DNA of 64,000 nucleotides from Candidatus Obscuribacterales bacterium (GTDB lineage: Bacteria > Cyanobacteriota > Vampirovibrionia > Obscuribacterales > Obscuribacteraceae). Position numbers and translations under genes: made by a program. Location of the stretch: positions 620,001-684,000 of the forward strand of contig JAHBVO010000004.1 in NCBI GenBank assembly GCA_019637435.1, given 5' to 3'. Below the pieces are notes generated by a model. It did no database searches, was not told the DNA's origin, and was given only the letters and a program-made list of their open reading frames with translations. Shown here piece by piece: positions 46,872 through 55,693 of the stretch (positions are counted from its first letter, which is position 1; each line of letters opens with the position of its first letter).

Positions 46872-47795
46872 TTACTTCAGCTTGACGAATCCGTGCTCTT
46901 TTACGATCGCCTGTCCCTTGTCGCTGAGGCAGAAATCGACAAACTTCTTGGTCGACGGCTTTGCCTTCGAATCGAAGAACATATAAAGCGGTCGGCTCAG
47001 CGAGTAGTCATCCGTAGTTGCTGACAGAGTCGGCGCCACCGCGTCCGGCGAAGATGCCATCAGTTTAACTTTTAGTGATTTGACCTTATCTGTCGAACCT
47101 CTGGCATCACTATATGGAAGAAAACCGATTGCACTTTTGTTGGTTGCAATCGCTCCGATCAGAGCATCGTTCGAATTCAATATAACAGCGTTTTTCGCGT
47201 ATTCAGTAGGAGGAGTATCTTTCGGCTCCTTTGGCGACTTGAGTGCATGTTCTCTAAAGTAGTTGGACGTGCCGGACTCGGGCTCTCGCACACAAACGAC
47301 AATATCGCCTTTCAGCTTGCTGTCGAGCTGCGACCAGTCACTGATGGTGCCCGCAAAAACTTTGCGCAATTCCGGCAAAGCAATTTCGGAGAGTTCTAGT
47401 TGCGGATTCACAATGACGGCAATTGAGTCCAATGCGACGATTCTGCGCACCAGGTGCATGCCCTTGCTGTGTACTGTTTCGTTTTCCTCATTGGTTAGGT
47501 CGCGTGAGGACGCCGCGATGTCTGTTCTGCGATCCAATAATGCTTTCAGACCTGCACCGGAATCTGCAACGGTGACGGACACCGGTATGTCGTGGTTGTC
47601 CTTCATGAACGCGGTCGCCCATTTGTTGAGCAAAACGCTCATCGTGTCCGATCCCTCTATGGAAACCATTGGCGTTAGATTTCGAGGGTCTGAATTCGTG
47701 TCCTTGCTGCAAGCGTTCAACGATAGCAGTGCTGCCGCGGCAGCGGTTAAAACCCCGAGGGTATTAACTCTTCTCCGTGTCAGTCTTGAATTCAT
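46872..47795 (-). CDS. pstS: Phosphate-binding lipoprotein, PstS family
   Basis: 307 residues. The signal ends in a lipobox LSLNAC, so it is membrane-tethered. The body is PstS-like: SIEGSDTM near residue 46, DSGAGLKALLDRRTDIAASSR, DSIAVIVN, FAGTISDWSQLD, REPESGTSNYF, AIGFLPYSDA. These match the phosphate-binding loops of the family. It should deliver phosphate to a PstCAB transporter, but no such genes are adjacent, so it may serve a transporter encoded elsewhere or a sensing role. Related substrate-binding proteins cannot be fully excluded. Confidence 0.82.
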   Translation of the reverse strand: MNSRLTRRRVNTLGVLTAAAAALLSLNACSKDTNSDPRNLTPMVSIEGSDTMSVLLNKWATAFMKDNHDIPVSVTVADSGAGLKALLDRRTDIAASSRDLTNEENETVHSKGMHLVRRIVALDSIAVIVNPQLELSEIALPELRKVFAGTISDWSQLDSKLKGDIVVCVREPESGTSNYFREHALKSPKEPKDTPPTEYAKNAVILNSNDALIGAIATNKSAIGFLPYSDARGSTDKVKSLKVKLMASSPDAVAPTLSATTDDYSLSRPLYMFFDSKAKPSTKKFVDFCLSDKGQAIVKEHGFVKLK

Positions 47796-47897
47796 GAGAT
47801 CTGATTTCTTAAGAGGGAAGCCGATAAAATGCGCAAATTGCTACGCTTCAGGATTCCGATGGCATTCTGACACAGACATCCACACATCAAAAGGCTT

Positions 47898-47916
47898 GGT
47901 AATGACAATCGTTACC
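47898..47916. promoter_or_regulatory. Inverted repeat upstream of pstS (GGTAA-N9-TTACC)
   Basis: GGTAATGACAATCGTTACC is an imperfect palindrome about 100 bases upstream of the pstS start, in the 347-base gap (47796-48142) that also holds the promoter of the 48143 gene. The half-sites TAATGAC/TAACGAT resemble a Fur-family box loosely. Nothing else is evident in the gap. Confidence 0.25.
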
Positions 47917-48142
47917 TTTCAAATTCTGGCGGATTTAGGTATAAATAGGTACCTTTTTCGCCGAAAACCGCCATATATTCCGAATATCAGAAGAATTTGC
48001 CGTGGTTTGTCGTGGGCATTTCTCCCAAAATGCTTGCACTGACTGGGTTTGAGCCCTGTCCTGTAAACCTCGCCAGCGATGGTAATCTCCCCATAGTCGA
48101 TGTCTTGGGAAAAAGCTATAAAGTTTATAGCAAGAGGTGGTT

Positions 48143-49024
48143 ATGGTTTTCGCTTCCCAAAACACCCGCAAGGGCTTGGCTATGGCAGTTTTTATAATTC
48201 TGGCGCTCGTTGGTGGTCAGAAAGCCGAGGCTGCTCGCCGGAGTGAGTTGAGACCAGTTCGTGCGACGGTAGGTTGCGTCGAAATTAGAAACTGGGAAAA
48301 CAATATCCTGAAATCCAATCCGAACCTCAGGCACTACCATTGGAATCCAATATATGCGAATGTTCAGGGCACGAGGCTCGTCGGTCCTCCGCCGCCCCCG
48401 CGACAATGTCTGACTTCTAGAGGTAAGAAGCATGAGATCGCATCGAAGTCCAAGAAAAATCAGACTACGATAGACAACAAAAATTACCTCTATAAACCGG
48501 TTCAAGCAAGACCAAGCGTCTATAAGAAACCGACCCAAATCGCACCGCATCGCAGCACTGGAACACAAATAGCTTATAAACACGTTGCTCCGACTCTTCG
48601 CAGCACCAATACTTCGATTGGTTACAAACACGTGGCGCCCCAGCTCTCAAATCGAGACACAATGGGCCGCTTAATCCCGCCCGGCGGTCAGCATGAACCG
48701 ACGACAGCTGTCGAAGCTGAGCTTCGTCGCAAGAATTTGATGGCGAAAATCAATCCGGCTCAAGCGGAACTCAGCGCATCACCTAACAGATTGAATAACT
48801 CCGCAACAAGAGCGCTAAACGGACAATTGGCTCAGAAAGAATGCACCGCCCAGCTTGCTGCGCGTGGAGTCGATGCACAGTTGATCGCAAAGAATGCTGA
48901 AGCTAAACTTTTGGAGCCTACCGTGGCGGCCAGCTATGCGCCTTACAGCAGAATTGCACCAGTTGAGAATTACTCACAGCGCATCACGAAAACGGCCGTC
49001 AACGCTAAAGTTCGCAGTCGCTAG
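48143..49024 (+). CDS. Exported basic repeat protein
   Basis: 293 residues from ATG 48143, preceded by AAGAGG; a TATAAA lies about 30 bases upstream. Signal peptide near residues 10-30 (GLAMAVFIILALVGGQKAEA). The mature protein is very basic and Gln/Asn/Ala/Thr-rich, with two copies of an xxIxYKHVAPxL element near 135-170. A C-terminal stretch rich in Ala, Gln and Leu (GQLAQKECTAQLAARGVDAQ) may be helical. Function unknown; perhaps binds a polyanion. Its stop overlaps the convergent gene by 4 bases. Confidence 0.65.
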   Translation: MVFASQNTRKGLAMAVFIILALVGGQKAEAARRSELRPVRATVGCVEIRNWENNILKSNPNLRHYHWNPIYANVQGTRLVGPPPPPRQCLTSRGKKHEIASKSKKNQTTIDNKNYLYKPVQARPSVYKKPTQIAPHRSTGTQIAYKHVAPTLRSTNTSIGYKHVAPQLSNRDTMGRLIPPGGQHEPTTAVEAELRRKNLMAKINPAQAELSASPNRLNNSATRALNGQLAQKECTAQLAARGVDAQLIAKNAEAKLLEPTVAASYAPYSRIAPVENYSQRITKTAVNAKVRSR

Positions 49025-49338
49025 AGTAAACCGAATCGCGCTTTAATTCGACGGATTGCGAGGAAACGCTTGTAGCGCCTCAGGTCCGCATATCCTCCGT
49101 CTGGATGCACTCCCGGATAACGTTTAAAATAAGCTTCCATCTCCTCACTTCTGGAGCCGCAACAGTCATCATTGCTGCCTGAAAGTTTATTCAGTACGCG
49201 CGCACGCTTGTTTCTTAACGTTAGAGCGCAACAGAGAACTTGTTCTGCATCTACCTCAGAAGGTGCAGCGGCTAAATTCAGGAGCGCGTTTATAAGCTGT
49301 ACCTGCTGCGCTTCCAACTCTTGTCTGTAAGTACTCAT
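49021..49338 (-). CDS. Small helical protein, likely MNIO partner
   Basis: 105 residues; GGGAGG lies 8 bases before the ATG. The protein is helical and charged, with two Cys pairs (LCCALTL and DDCCGSRSE). Its start overlaps the 3' end of the MNIO gene by 83 bases in another frame, so the two are translated from one message. MNIO enzymes usually need a partner protein to present the substrate; this is the only candidate here, but it has no clear DUF2063 or RRE motif. Confidence 0.55.
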   Translation of the reverse strand: MSTYRQELEAQQVQLINALLNLAAAPSEVDAEQVLCCALTLRNKRARVLNKLSGSNDDCCGSRSEEMEAYFKRYPGVHPDGGYADLRRYKRFLAIRRIKARFGLL

Positions 49339-50152
49339 GGTTATTGCCTCCCTGAATTATGGCTGCGATACTATCAAGCTCGTTATTAAGAGCCTCTTCG
49401 CCGGGAAAGTTGTCATCGCGTTCGAGCATCACTCGTGGTGGCGCATTCAGTTTCATCAGCTCTGCGAGTAACGAGTGGACATCATCAACAACCGGGTGCG
49501 CATGTGTGTCGTGATAGATGCCCTTGGTTAGTACGCCGCCGGCTGTATGAACATATGCGACCTTGTCCAGCGGAAGTTTCTTCAGAAACTCCACTGCGTT
49601 GAACTTGTGATTAAGAGAGTTAGCATAAAGGTTCGCTACGTCAAGAAGCATCAGACAACCGCTTTGCTCTAGAACCTCTGTGATGAACTCCGCTTCGTCC
49701 ATCTCGGAATTGTTCCAGTTGCAGAGCATCGCTATGTTTTCGAGAACGAGTGGAACCGTCAGTTGCTCCTTCGCGATGCTTATGTTTTCAACGAGAACTT
49801 TGAGCGCGCCTTTTGTTCTCGGCACAGGCAGGAGATGTCCAGACTCCTTGCCTCCAGCGCGAACAAATGCTATGTGTTCGCTCACGAAGGGGGCATCAAC
49901 CGCTTTTGCCATTCTATTGAACTGTTTCAGTTTTATGGCGTTCGGTCTTTCGGCGCCACCCAATGACAGAGACACCGCGTGGGGAATTATCGTAATGCCG
50001 CGTTCTCGAAGGTTTAGCAAAGCTTGTGGAATTTCTCTTCCAACCAAATTCTCGAAGAGTACTTCAACGAAATCGAGGTCTTTGCGGCGCTCGATTGCTA
50101 CCGCTATTTCTGGTCTCCAGCCTATTCCCAGTTTTGTATGTCTATTGTTCAT
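49256..50152 (-). CDS. MNIO-family (DUF692) multinuclear non-heme iron oxidase
   Basis: 298 residues, the normal size. The TIM-barrel of the DUF692/MNIO family (relatives: MbnB, BufB, TglH) is recognisable with its metal ligands: His in SEHIAF, Glu in VLENIAML, Asp and Asn in LLDVANLYANS, His in YVHTAGG, Asp/His in DTHAHP, Glu in MLERDDNFP. The family oxidatively modifies Cys-containing peptides in RiPP-like pathways. The gene immediately upstream on the same strand ends in a Gly/Cys-rich tail that is an obvious substrate, and the one downstream may be a partner. AAGG precedes the ATG. Confidence 0.85.
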   Translation of the reverse strand: MNNRHTKLGIGWRPEIAVAIERRKDLDFVEVLFENLVGREIPQALLNLRERGITIIPHAVSLSLGGAERPNAIKLKQFNRMAKAVDAPFVSEHIAFVRAGGKESGHLLPVPRTKGALKVLVENISIAKEQLTVPLVLENIAMLCNWNNSEMDEAEFITEVLEQSGCLMLLDVANLYANSLNHKFNAVEFLKKLPLDKVAYVHTAGGVLTKGIYHDTHAHPVVDDVHSLLAELMKLNAPPRVMLERDDNFPGEEALNNELDSIAAIIQGGNNHEYLQTRVGSAAGTAYKRAPEFSRCTF

Positions 50153-50212
50153 GTGCCTTACTCTAGAATCTCAACTGATTAATACTGTGGTTCTAAACGA
50201 TATCTTCGTCCT

Positions 50213-51094
50213 TTAGCCTCCGCAACCGCCACCGCATCCGCCACCACATCCCCCGCCGCAACTGCTTCCACATCCTCCGCCGCCACCGGATACAGGCGGG
50301 TGCATCGCAGCTTTTGCGGCGTTAAACGGGTCCAGCGTGCTGATTAAGGTGCCGCCCAGAACCCCTCCGAACAGAGCGTACGCCAGGGTAATATCTTGCG
50401 GTTTAAGCGTGTGTCTGGAGGTGCTGAAGTTTGCTCTCAGAGATGCGTGATCCTTTTGAAGTATTCGCAGAGCCTCGTCACCGAGAGTGGTTCTCTTATT
50501 TTTGTTGAGCACGCTCATCAGGATCATCACGAAGGAAACCAGAAGAAGGATAAGCAAAAATGAGACTGGGCGGTTGTGATAGATACCGTTAAGCAACCTG
50601 GGAATTCCGAGTCCGATTGGCAGAGCCATTAGAATCATCATCGGAATTGCGGTTACAAATACTTCTCGGTCTCCGCCTGCAACCAGGTCCATCGATTGCA
50701 ATCGACTTTTCAGTTTTTCCGTGACGGGTTTAAACCGATCAAATAGTTTGTCTATAGTCGCTGCTTGACCCCAGTGAATTGTATTGACTAGATTCTGTTC
50801 TACAAAGTGAAGCTGTTTTTTCGTTTGGTTGTCTTTTATTGTCAGCTTTCGTTCTTTACTATCGAGTTCCACTGTGCCACATTCAACGAGGGTTGCGATA
50901 GCGCTGAAGAATACCTGCTCCGCGCCGCCATTCAAGTAAGCAATGTCGTATTCATCAATCTCACCGTCAGGTACATCTTTTGTAGAGACGTGCAGGATGC
51001 AGGCTCTCGCTACATGCGCGGCAATCAGAGAGACCGCCATAAAGACCACGTACCATAAAAGGAACTCTGGACCTGAAATTTCAAAGAAGAACAT
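50213..51094 (-). CDS. TIGR04222-type membrane protein with Gly/Cys-rich C-terminal tail
   Basis: 293 residues from ATG 51094, which has a perfect AGGAGGT site; the earlier GTG 51112 lies upstream of it. One N-terminal membrane helix, a soluble domain with the pattern EYDIAYLNGGAEQVFFSAIATLV typical of TIGR04222, two central helices near 150-200, and a short loop-rich end. The last 24 residues are almost only Gly and Cys (GGCGSSCGGGCGG and more, six Cys). Together with the MNIO gene starting 60 bases after its stop, this looks like a membrane-bound RiPP-type substrate whose tail cysteines are modified. Confidence 0.78.
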   Translation of the reverse strand: MFFFEISGPEFLLWYVVFMAVSLIAAHVARACILHVSTKDVPDGEIDEYDIAYLNGGAEQVFFSAIATLVECGTVELDSKERKLTIKDNQTKKQLHFVEQNLVNTIHWGQAATIDKLFDRFKPVTEKLKSRLQSMDLVAGGDREVFVTAIPMMILMALPIGLGIPRLLNGIYHNRPVSFLLILLLVSFVMILMSVLNKNKRTTLGDEALRILQKDHASLRANFSTSRHTLKPQDITLAYALFGGVLGGTLISTLDPFNAAKAAMHPPVSGGGGGCGSSCGGGCGGGCGGGCGG

Positions 51095-51176
51095 GTGTAC
51101 CTCCTGCGACACCAGATGCGGTGCTGCTTGGAAATTTGTATTTACTTTTGCCCTTGGACAACGGGCTTTTCTGGAA

Positions 51177-51202
51177 ACAAAAAACCGCCTCGAACGGCGG
51201 TT
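51177..51202 (-). terminator. Rho-independent terminator
   Basis: On the minus strand AACCGCC, 6-base loop, GGCGGTT followed by TTTT. It terminates the minus-strand genes coming from 51207-52720 before the TIGR04222 gene begins. Confidence 0.75.
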
Positions 51203-51206
51203 GGAA

Positions 51207-51320
51207 TTACGGACTGAATTGTTCGGACTGGACGTTCTGTTCTAAACTCGATTGGCTTTCTGGAAGGCTTCTCGTTTGCCTTGGTCGGTTTCTCTTCAAC
51301 TCGTATTCTTGATTTTTCAT
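51207..51320 (-). CDS. Possible small protein, 37 residues
   Basis: ATG at 51320 to TAA at 51207, ending 4 bases before the terminator stem. Sequence is very polar (MKNQEYELKRNRPRQTRSLP start). No Shine-Dalgarno, but a GATAAT-like -10 lies just upstream, so a leaderless start is possible. Could equally be non-coding. The rest of the 420-base gap 51113-51532 holds only a GGTTAA/TTAACC inverted repeat at about 51342-51360. Confidence 0.3.
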   Translation of the reverse strand: MKNQEYELKRNRPRQTRSLPESQSSLEQNVQSEQFSP

Positions 51321-51532
51321 GCCACTAAATTATCATTTGCACGGTTAAGGTGTTGTTAACCGATGCTGATCGAATCCTTATTTTCTCGCGATCGACTTGT
51401 GACGGAACCTGTTTGCGGAGCCGATAAATGCTGCACGACGAGCAGGTTGTTCGGAACGCGCACATTCCGTTTTGGAACTCGCGCGCCAACAGCTCTCGCC
51501 GCGCGAATTTGAAAAGCTGCAAACTTCGTTAC

Positions 51533-52720
51533 CTAGCTAAGATCGATAGTCTCGTCACGCAAGGACTCGTCGTAAAAGTAGAGCTGCGCTCCCTTTAGTC
51601 CGTGCAGAGTTACTAGTTTTTTCAATATTGGGACCGCTTTCTCGACATCCGTGAGGCACATATCCCAGAAGCGGTTTTCAGGGCCGATACCCGTTGCAAA
51701 GGCACAACCTACAATCTGATCCCTTAGTTCTTTATTTAGTGCATCGAAGAACACTTCCCGACTATCCTGTTCAACGTCTAAACTCGTCTGTCCATCAGTT
51801 CGGTCACTCTTCAAAAAACAAAATAACTCGGAAACGGCTGAGAAATTTTCCGAACAAAATTGGAGATTATTCAATGTCCCAAGGATTACGTCGGGGTGTT
51901 GAGTGATCCAGGTAAGCCGCTCTGGTGGAGGATCTTCTGGACGCATCTTCTCTGGCTTGATGCTCAGTACAGTCCACTTTATGTCCACCGGGTCAAGTAG
52001 TTCGGATACAAATTGAGAGGGCCGACTTGCGCAAATTTCAGACCGTATTTTTTTGAATTCGTTTTGCCATCGCTCGTATTTGCCAAGTCTCGAGCTTGTG
52101 GACGATCCACTGAAAAGTGTCAGGACTTTTTTCCAGCCTTGAAAAGATTCACTTGTCAGGACATAGCCAATCCATTTTTCTAGCGCCTCTTCGCCGAATG
52201 CCGTTGATGAGACGACCATGCATTCGGCTATGTCTTCTGCGTTGTTTTCACCATTGAATTTTGCAGATTGAAATCGCAGGTTAATTTGATTTCCTGGTGT
52301 TCGCTCGAAAGTCACGGTTAAGTCCTTCGGTATAGTCTCCTTAAACTTGGCTTCGTAACTCGCTTCTACGAGCGATGGAAGTTCTGCCTGTCGATATTGG
52401 TCGAAAGTCCAATTTTCAAGGCGAGGAGCTCGTTGAATAATTTCAGAAACGAGAGATCGCAGCTCTATATGGTCCTCGCAAGTGATCACTAGATGGAAAT
52501 TCCCTTCTGAGGGGGAAGAGCATTCCCACATTAGGTGCTTGTTGATTGCTTTCAACCTAGATACGTCTGGCGGAGTGATCGGACTATCAGGTTTTTGTTC
52601 GAAAATTCGTGTGAAACTGCTCTTGCTTGATCTGAATGAGTTCCACCAGCCATCGATTAGCGATTGAATTGATTCTTTCCTACGAATATCAGATTCTTTA
52701 TAAACAAATCGCCAGCGCAA
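51533..52720 (-). CDS. Hypothetical protein, 395 residues
   Basis: Start TTG 52720, supported by GAGGATG just upstream and lack of a suitable ATG. Soluble, acidic, alpha/beta pattern with many Trp and Phe; no signal or membrane segment, no family recognised. It lies 51 bases after the DUF6745 gene on the same strand, so the two may be co-transcribed. Confidence 0.6.
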   Translation of the reverse strand: MRWRFVYKESDIRRKESIQSLIDGWWNSFRSSKSSFTRIFEQKPDSPITPPDVSRLKAINKHLMWECSSPSEGNFHLVITCEDHIELRSLVSEIIQRAPRLENWTFDQYRQAELPSLVEASYEAKFKETIPKDLTVTFERTPGNQINLRFQSAKFNGENNAEDIAECMVVSSTAFGEEALEKWIGYVLTSESFQGWKKVLTLFSGSSTSSRLGKYERWQNEFKKIRSEICASRPSQFVSELLDPVDIKWTVLSIKPEKMRPEDPPPERLTWITQHPDVILGTLNNLQFCSENFSAVSELFCFLKSDRTDGQTSLDVEQDSREVFFDALNKELRDQIVGCAFATGIGPENRFWDMCLTDVEKAVPILKKLVTLHGLKGAQLYFYDESLRDETIDLS

Positions 52721-52771
52721 TATTCATCCTCGCTCAATAAAAGCCACACTCTCACTACTGTACGACAGACC

Positions 52772-54085
52772 TCAAGATTCGATGAGTGGAGAGTATTCAT
52801 CAGTCGATAATTGGAAGGTCCACGCGACGCCCTCGCGGGCGCTTGTGGTATCGGGAGGGACGCGGAGGAAGTAGCGCTTGAAGGTGCCGTCGGGTTCCGC
52901 AGTTGAGTTTACGACGCCCACTAGAGCAATTGAATCACCCCAGGGACCTCCTCTGAGTTTATATAGCGCTCCAGTTTCGTCTTCTTGAACGTGTTGCGCT
53001 TGACTGTCTCGAAGAAACTCTTCGATGCCATATCGCTCCAGTAAGATCCGCATGACCTCAATGTTATTTTCTTTCTGAATTCGATCGACCGTGACTTCGC
53101 CGGTGAGCGCATCGGAAGTCACACGTGTGTCGCGCCAGCAGTAGATGTTGAAATTACCTGCGTATTCTATCGCGGGACCGCCCAGCCGATGAAATCGCCC
53201 ATCCTCGTCTCTGTTGATGGAAATCGGAGGCTCACTAACGAAACATACGTCATGAAAACATGCAATAGAATGAACATTCTCTCCCAGCGTCTGCAAAACG
53301 AAAGCTGCCTCTGCAAGCTCATCGATGAGTTTTAATCCAATGAAACGCTGTGCGATAGAGATGCTTGCCGTACGCATCCGCAGAAAGTGACTCCATTCTG
53401 CACCTGGTGTGGGGAGATGTAATGGTGGCTCTTGTGGTGCCCGTCGCTCGCCCCAGAAGTCCCATCCTAGATTAGAAACTCCAAACGGATTCTGCGAGTC
53501 AACGATTAGGTGCTCCCAGGGACTCTCCATATTCGTTACGTGATGCAATTGATACCAACCGATGTTTCGATCTAGTCTTTCAGCTTCGCGCATGTATCTG
53601 AGCTTGCTATTCGGAGTCAGCTTCGCGTCGCCGCAGGTTTTGAACAGACCGCGACAAAGCTCAAGCGGTGCATGATCTTGTTGTCGATTCAGAAGTTCTA
53701 TTTCACGATCGACGGTACGTGAAAGCGTCGAAAGACTTCGCGCCGGCATAAGCGCTTGAATAGATGCGAGAATGTAAGCTGTTTCGCGTTTGCCCATCTG
53801 TTCTTCGAGCAGGCTGCGAGTAGTGTTGGTAAGTTCGGTTATAAAACTGTCAATCCGAATTTGTTTGCGCTTGTAACCTTCAAACAAGCCCGGTCCGTAG
53901 TGCAACTGCCAGGGATTTTGAAACCAAATTATTTGCGGACGAACATGCTTCTGCATCGCGTAAAACGCGGTGATGGATTCTTCCACTGCCGACTTTGAAA
54001 ATGGTTTGCCGTTTAACTCTTCACTGACCATGTCGTCAACGAACTCGCGGCTATGAGCAAGGACTCTTTCTAATTCCGTTACCAT
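52772..54085 (-). CDS. DUF6745-family protein
   Basis: 437 residues. The C-terminal 180 residues show the DUF6745 pattern: RFHRLGGPAIEYA, then NIYCWRDTRV, then IMR-like ERYG with a helix, then ALYKLR and VVNSTAEPDGTFKRYFLRVPP, then VAWTFQ. The N-terminal half is helical. The family is widespread but its function is unknown; it often sits with repeats or surface proteins. AGGTG precedes the ATG. The upstream TPR gene is on the same strand. Confidence 0.75.
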   Translation of the reverse strand: MVTELERVLAHSREFVDDMVSEELNGKPFSKSAVEESITAFYAMQKHVRPQIIWFQNPWQLHYGPGLFEGYKRKQIRIDSFITELTNTTRSLLEEQMGKRETAYILASIQALMPARSLSTLSRTVDREIELLNRQQDHAPLELCRGLFKTCGDAKLTPNSKLRYMREAERLDRNIGWYQLHHVTNMESPWEHLIVDSQNPFGVSNLGWDFWGERRAPQEPPLHLPTPGAEWSHFLRMRTASISIAQRFIGLKLIDELAEAAFVLQTLGENVHSIACFHDVCFVSEPPISINRDEDGRFHRLGGPAIEYAGNFNIYCWRDTRVTSDALTGEVTVDRIQKENNIEVMRILLERYGIEEFLRDSQAQHVQEDETGALYKLRGGPWGDSIALVGVVNSTAEPDGTFKRYFLRVPPDTTSAREGVAWTFQLSTDEYSPLIES

Positions 54086-54142
54086 GACTGCACCTGAAAG
54101 GGGCGACGGGAAGTGAAATCTTTCTACCCGATTTTTGTCCTT

Positions 54143-55588
54143 TCAACGCCCACCAGGTGAGGCTTTTTGTCCCATACGTTTCAAAACAGCCGCGCGCAAC
54201 TTCGCTATTTGCTCTTTGTCCTCAGAGCTCAGACTGAGCGCCTTGTCGTAATCGCGAAGTGCCAGTTCGAATTTCCCAAGTTCGGCATATGCTTCTGCTC
54301 TATTGCGAAAACCCTCATCGTCGTTAGGTGCTAACTCGATCACTTTCGAGAAATCCGCGAGTGCTTTGTTGAATGCTTTTGCTTTGCGGTAGACGTTTCC
54401 TCGCAGACAGCGAGCACCGATGTCCCCGGGATGTGCTTTTAAAATTGTCGAATAATCTGCTGCGGCTTGTTCTAATTTGCCAACTTGTTCATAAGCATTG
54501 GCTCTTGCCGTGTATCCCAGCCAATAACGCGGATTTATCGTTACTGCTTTTGTGTACATTGCAATGGCTTCGTTGTAATTTTTCAAATTGAAAAAACAGT
54601 TGCCGATGCTGGCTGCTGTTTTAAACTCTTTTGGATCCAGTTGCAATGTCCGTTTGAAATCTTTGATCGCCAGGTCGTACTTCTTCTGGCTGACATAGCA
54701 AGCTCCGCGAAGATAGTAGATGTCCGGCATCGTGATAGTGTCGATATCTTCATGGCTAAAGGTGTCGCGCAGTCTTCCCGTATGAGACGCAAATTTAAAC
54801 ATCACGACTTGTGGTTTCAACTCGATTATCTTGCTGAGATCCAGGATGGCTTTTTCAAACTGTTTCGACTCTCTATAGGCATCCGCTCGCAGATATAGCA
54901 GCGCCACGCTCTTGGGTTTTAGCGCAATTGCGCGCGACAAGTATTCGATGGATTCGTTGAACTTCGAGAGATTATTCAGGCAGAGTCCTTTGAATCCAAG
55001 TGCATTTACTGACTTTGGATTTTTCTGAAGAACTTGATCGCAGATCTTGATCGACTTGTCTAAACTTGCGCGTTCTCTGGCTAAAACCGCTTGTTCCGTC
55101 ATTTGATCTAGCGCTGCGAGTTCGCGCTCCTTCTTTGCCAGATCGTTGCGACCGGTTAGCGAATACGCTCTTGCTAAATTGTCGTGATCGTTGTGCGGCC
55201 ACATAACCACGAAGTCCGGCTGGCTGTGCTTGATGGCGAGAAGCAGATCCGCAATGCCGGCTTCGTAGTTGTGTTGAACCAGGTAGCAGTATGAACGCGT
55301 TCGCAGGGTGCTCGCGTTGGTTGGCGACAACTTCAACGCTTTTGTCGCGACTTCGATGCTTTCCCCATAGCGGTCTAAATTCATCAGCATACGAGCGCGT
55401 TCGGATAGATACATCTCGTTGTTCGGATCGCGTTTCGACAATGCAGTGATCATGGCGAGCGCTTCAGTGTTGCGATCGCGGTCCGCTTGAATCAGATATT
55501 TATCGAACGCACTGCGTGTTTCGCTCGCAGCTGCCCCTGATTGAAAACAGAGAAGAGCCACCAATAAAACAAACAAATTCGGTTTCAT
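54143..55588 (-). CDS. Exported TPR protein
   Basis: 481 residues from ATG 55588 (GTG three bases earlier also possible), AGGTGG upstream. Signal peptide near 1-22 (NLFVLLVALLCFQSGAAA). The rest is nearly all TPRs, at least nine, in tandem: for example ALGFKGLCLNNLSKFNESIEYL, DIYYLRGACYVSQKKYDLAIKDF, YWLGYTARANAYEQVGKLEQAAADY. Likely a periplasmic protein-protein scaffold. No substrate or partner is evident. Confidence 0.85.
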   Translation of the reverse strand: MKPNLFVLLVALLCFQSGAAASETRSAFDKYLIQADRDRNTEALAMITALSKRDPNNEMYLSERARMLMNLDRYGESIEVATKALKLSPTNASTLRTRSYCYLVQHNYEAGIADLLLAIKHSQPDFVVMWPHNDHDNLARAYSLTGRNDLAKKERELAALDQMTEQAVLARERASLDKSIKICDQVLQKNPKSVNALGFKGLCLNNLSKFNESIEYLSRAIALKPKSVALLYLRADAYRESKQFEKAILDLSKIIELKPQVVMFKFASHTGRLRDTFSHEDIDTITMPDIYYLRGACYVSQKKYDLAIKDFKRTLQLDPKEFKTAASIGNCFFNLKNYNEAIAMYTKAVTINPRYWLGYTARANAYEQVGKLEQAAADYSTILKAHPGDIGARCLRGNVYRKAKAFNKALADFSKVIELAPNDDEGFRNRAEAYAELGKFELALRDYDKALSLSSEDKEQIAKLRAAVLKRMGQKASPGGR

Positions 55589-55693
55589 CACGAAGCCACC
55601 TTTGTCAAATGGATACCACTTCGCTGAAACTCGTCAGCAACAGACTTATGCGGTTGCGAACCGATTTTAGGGGCGAACTTGCTTCGAGAGAAA

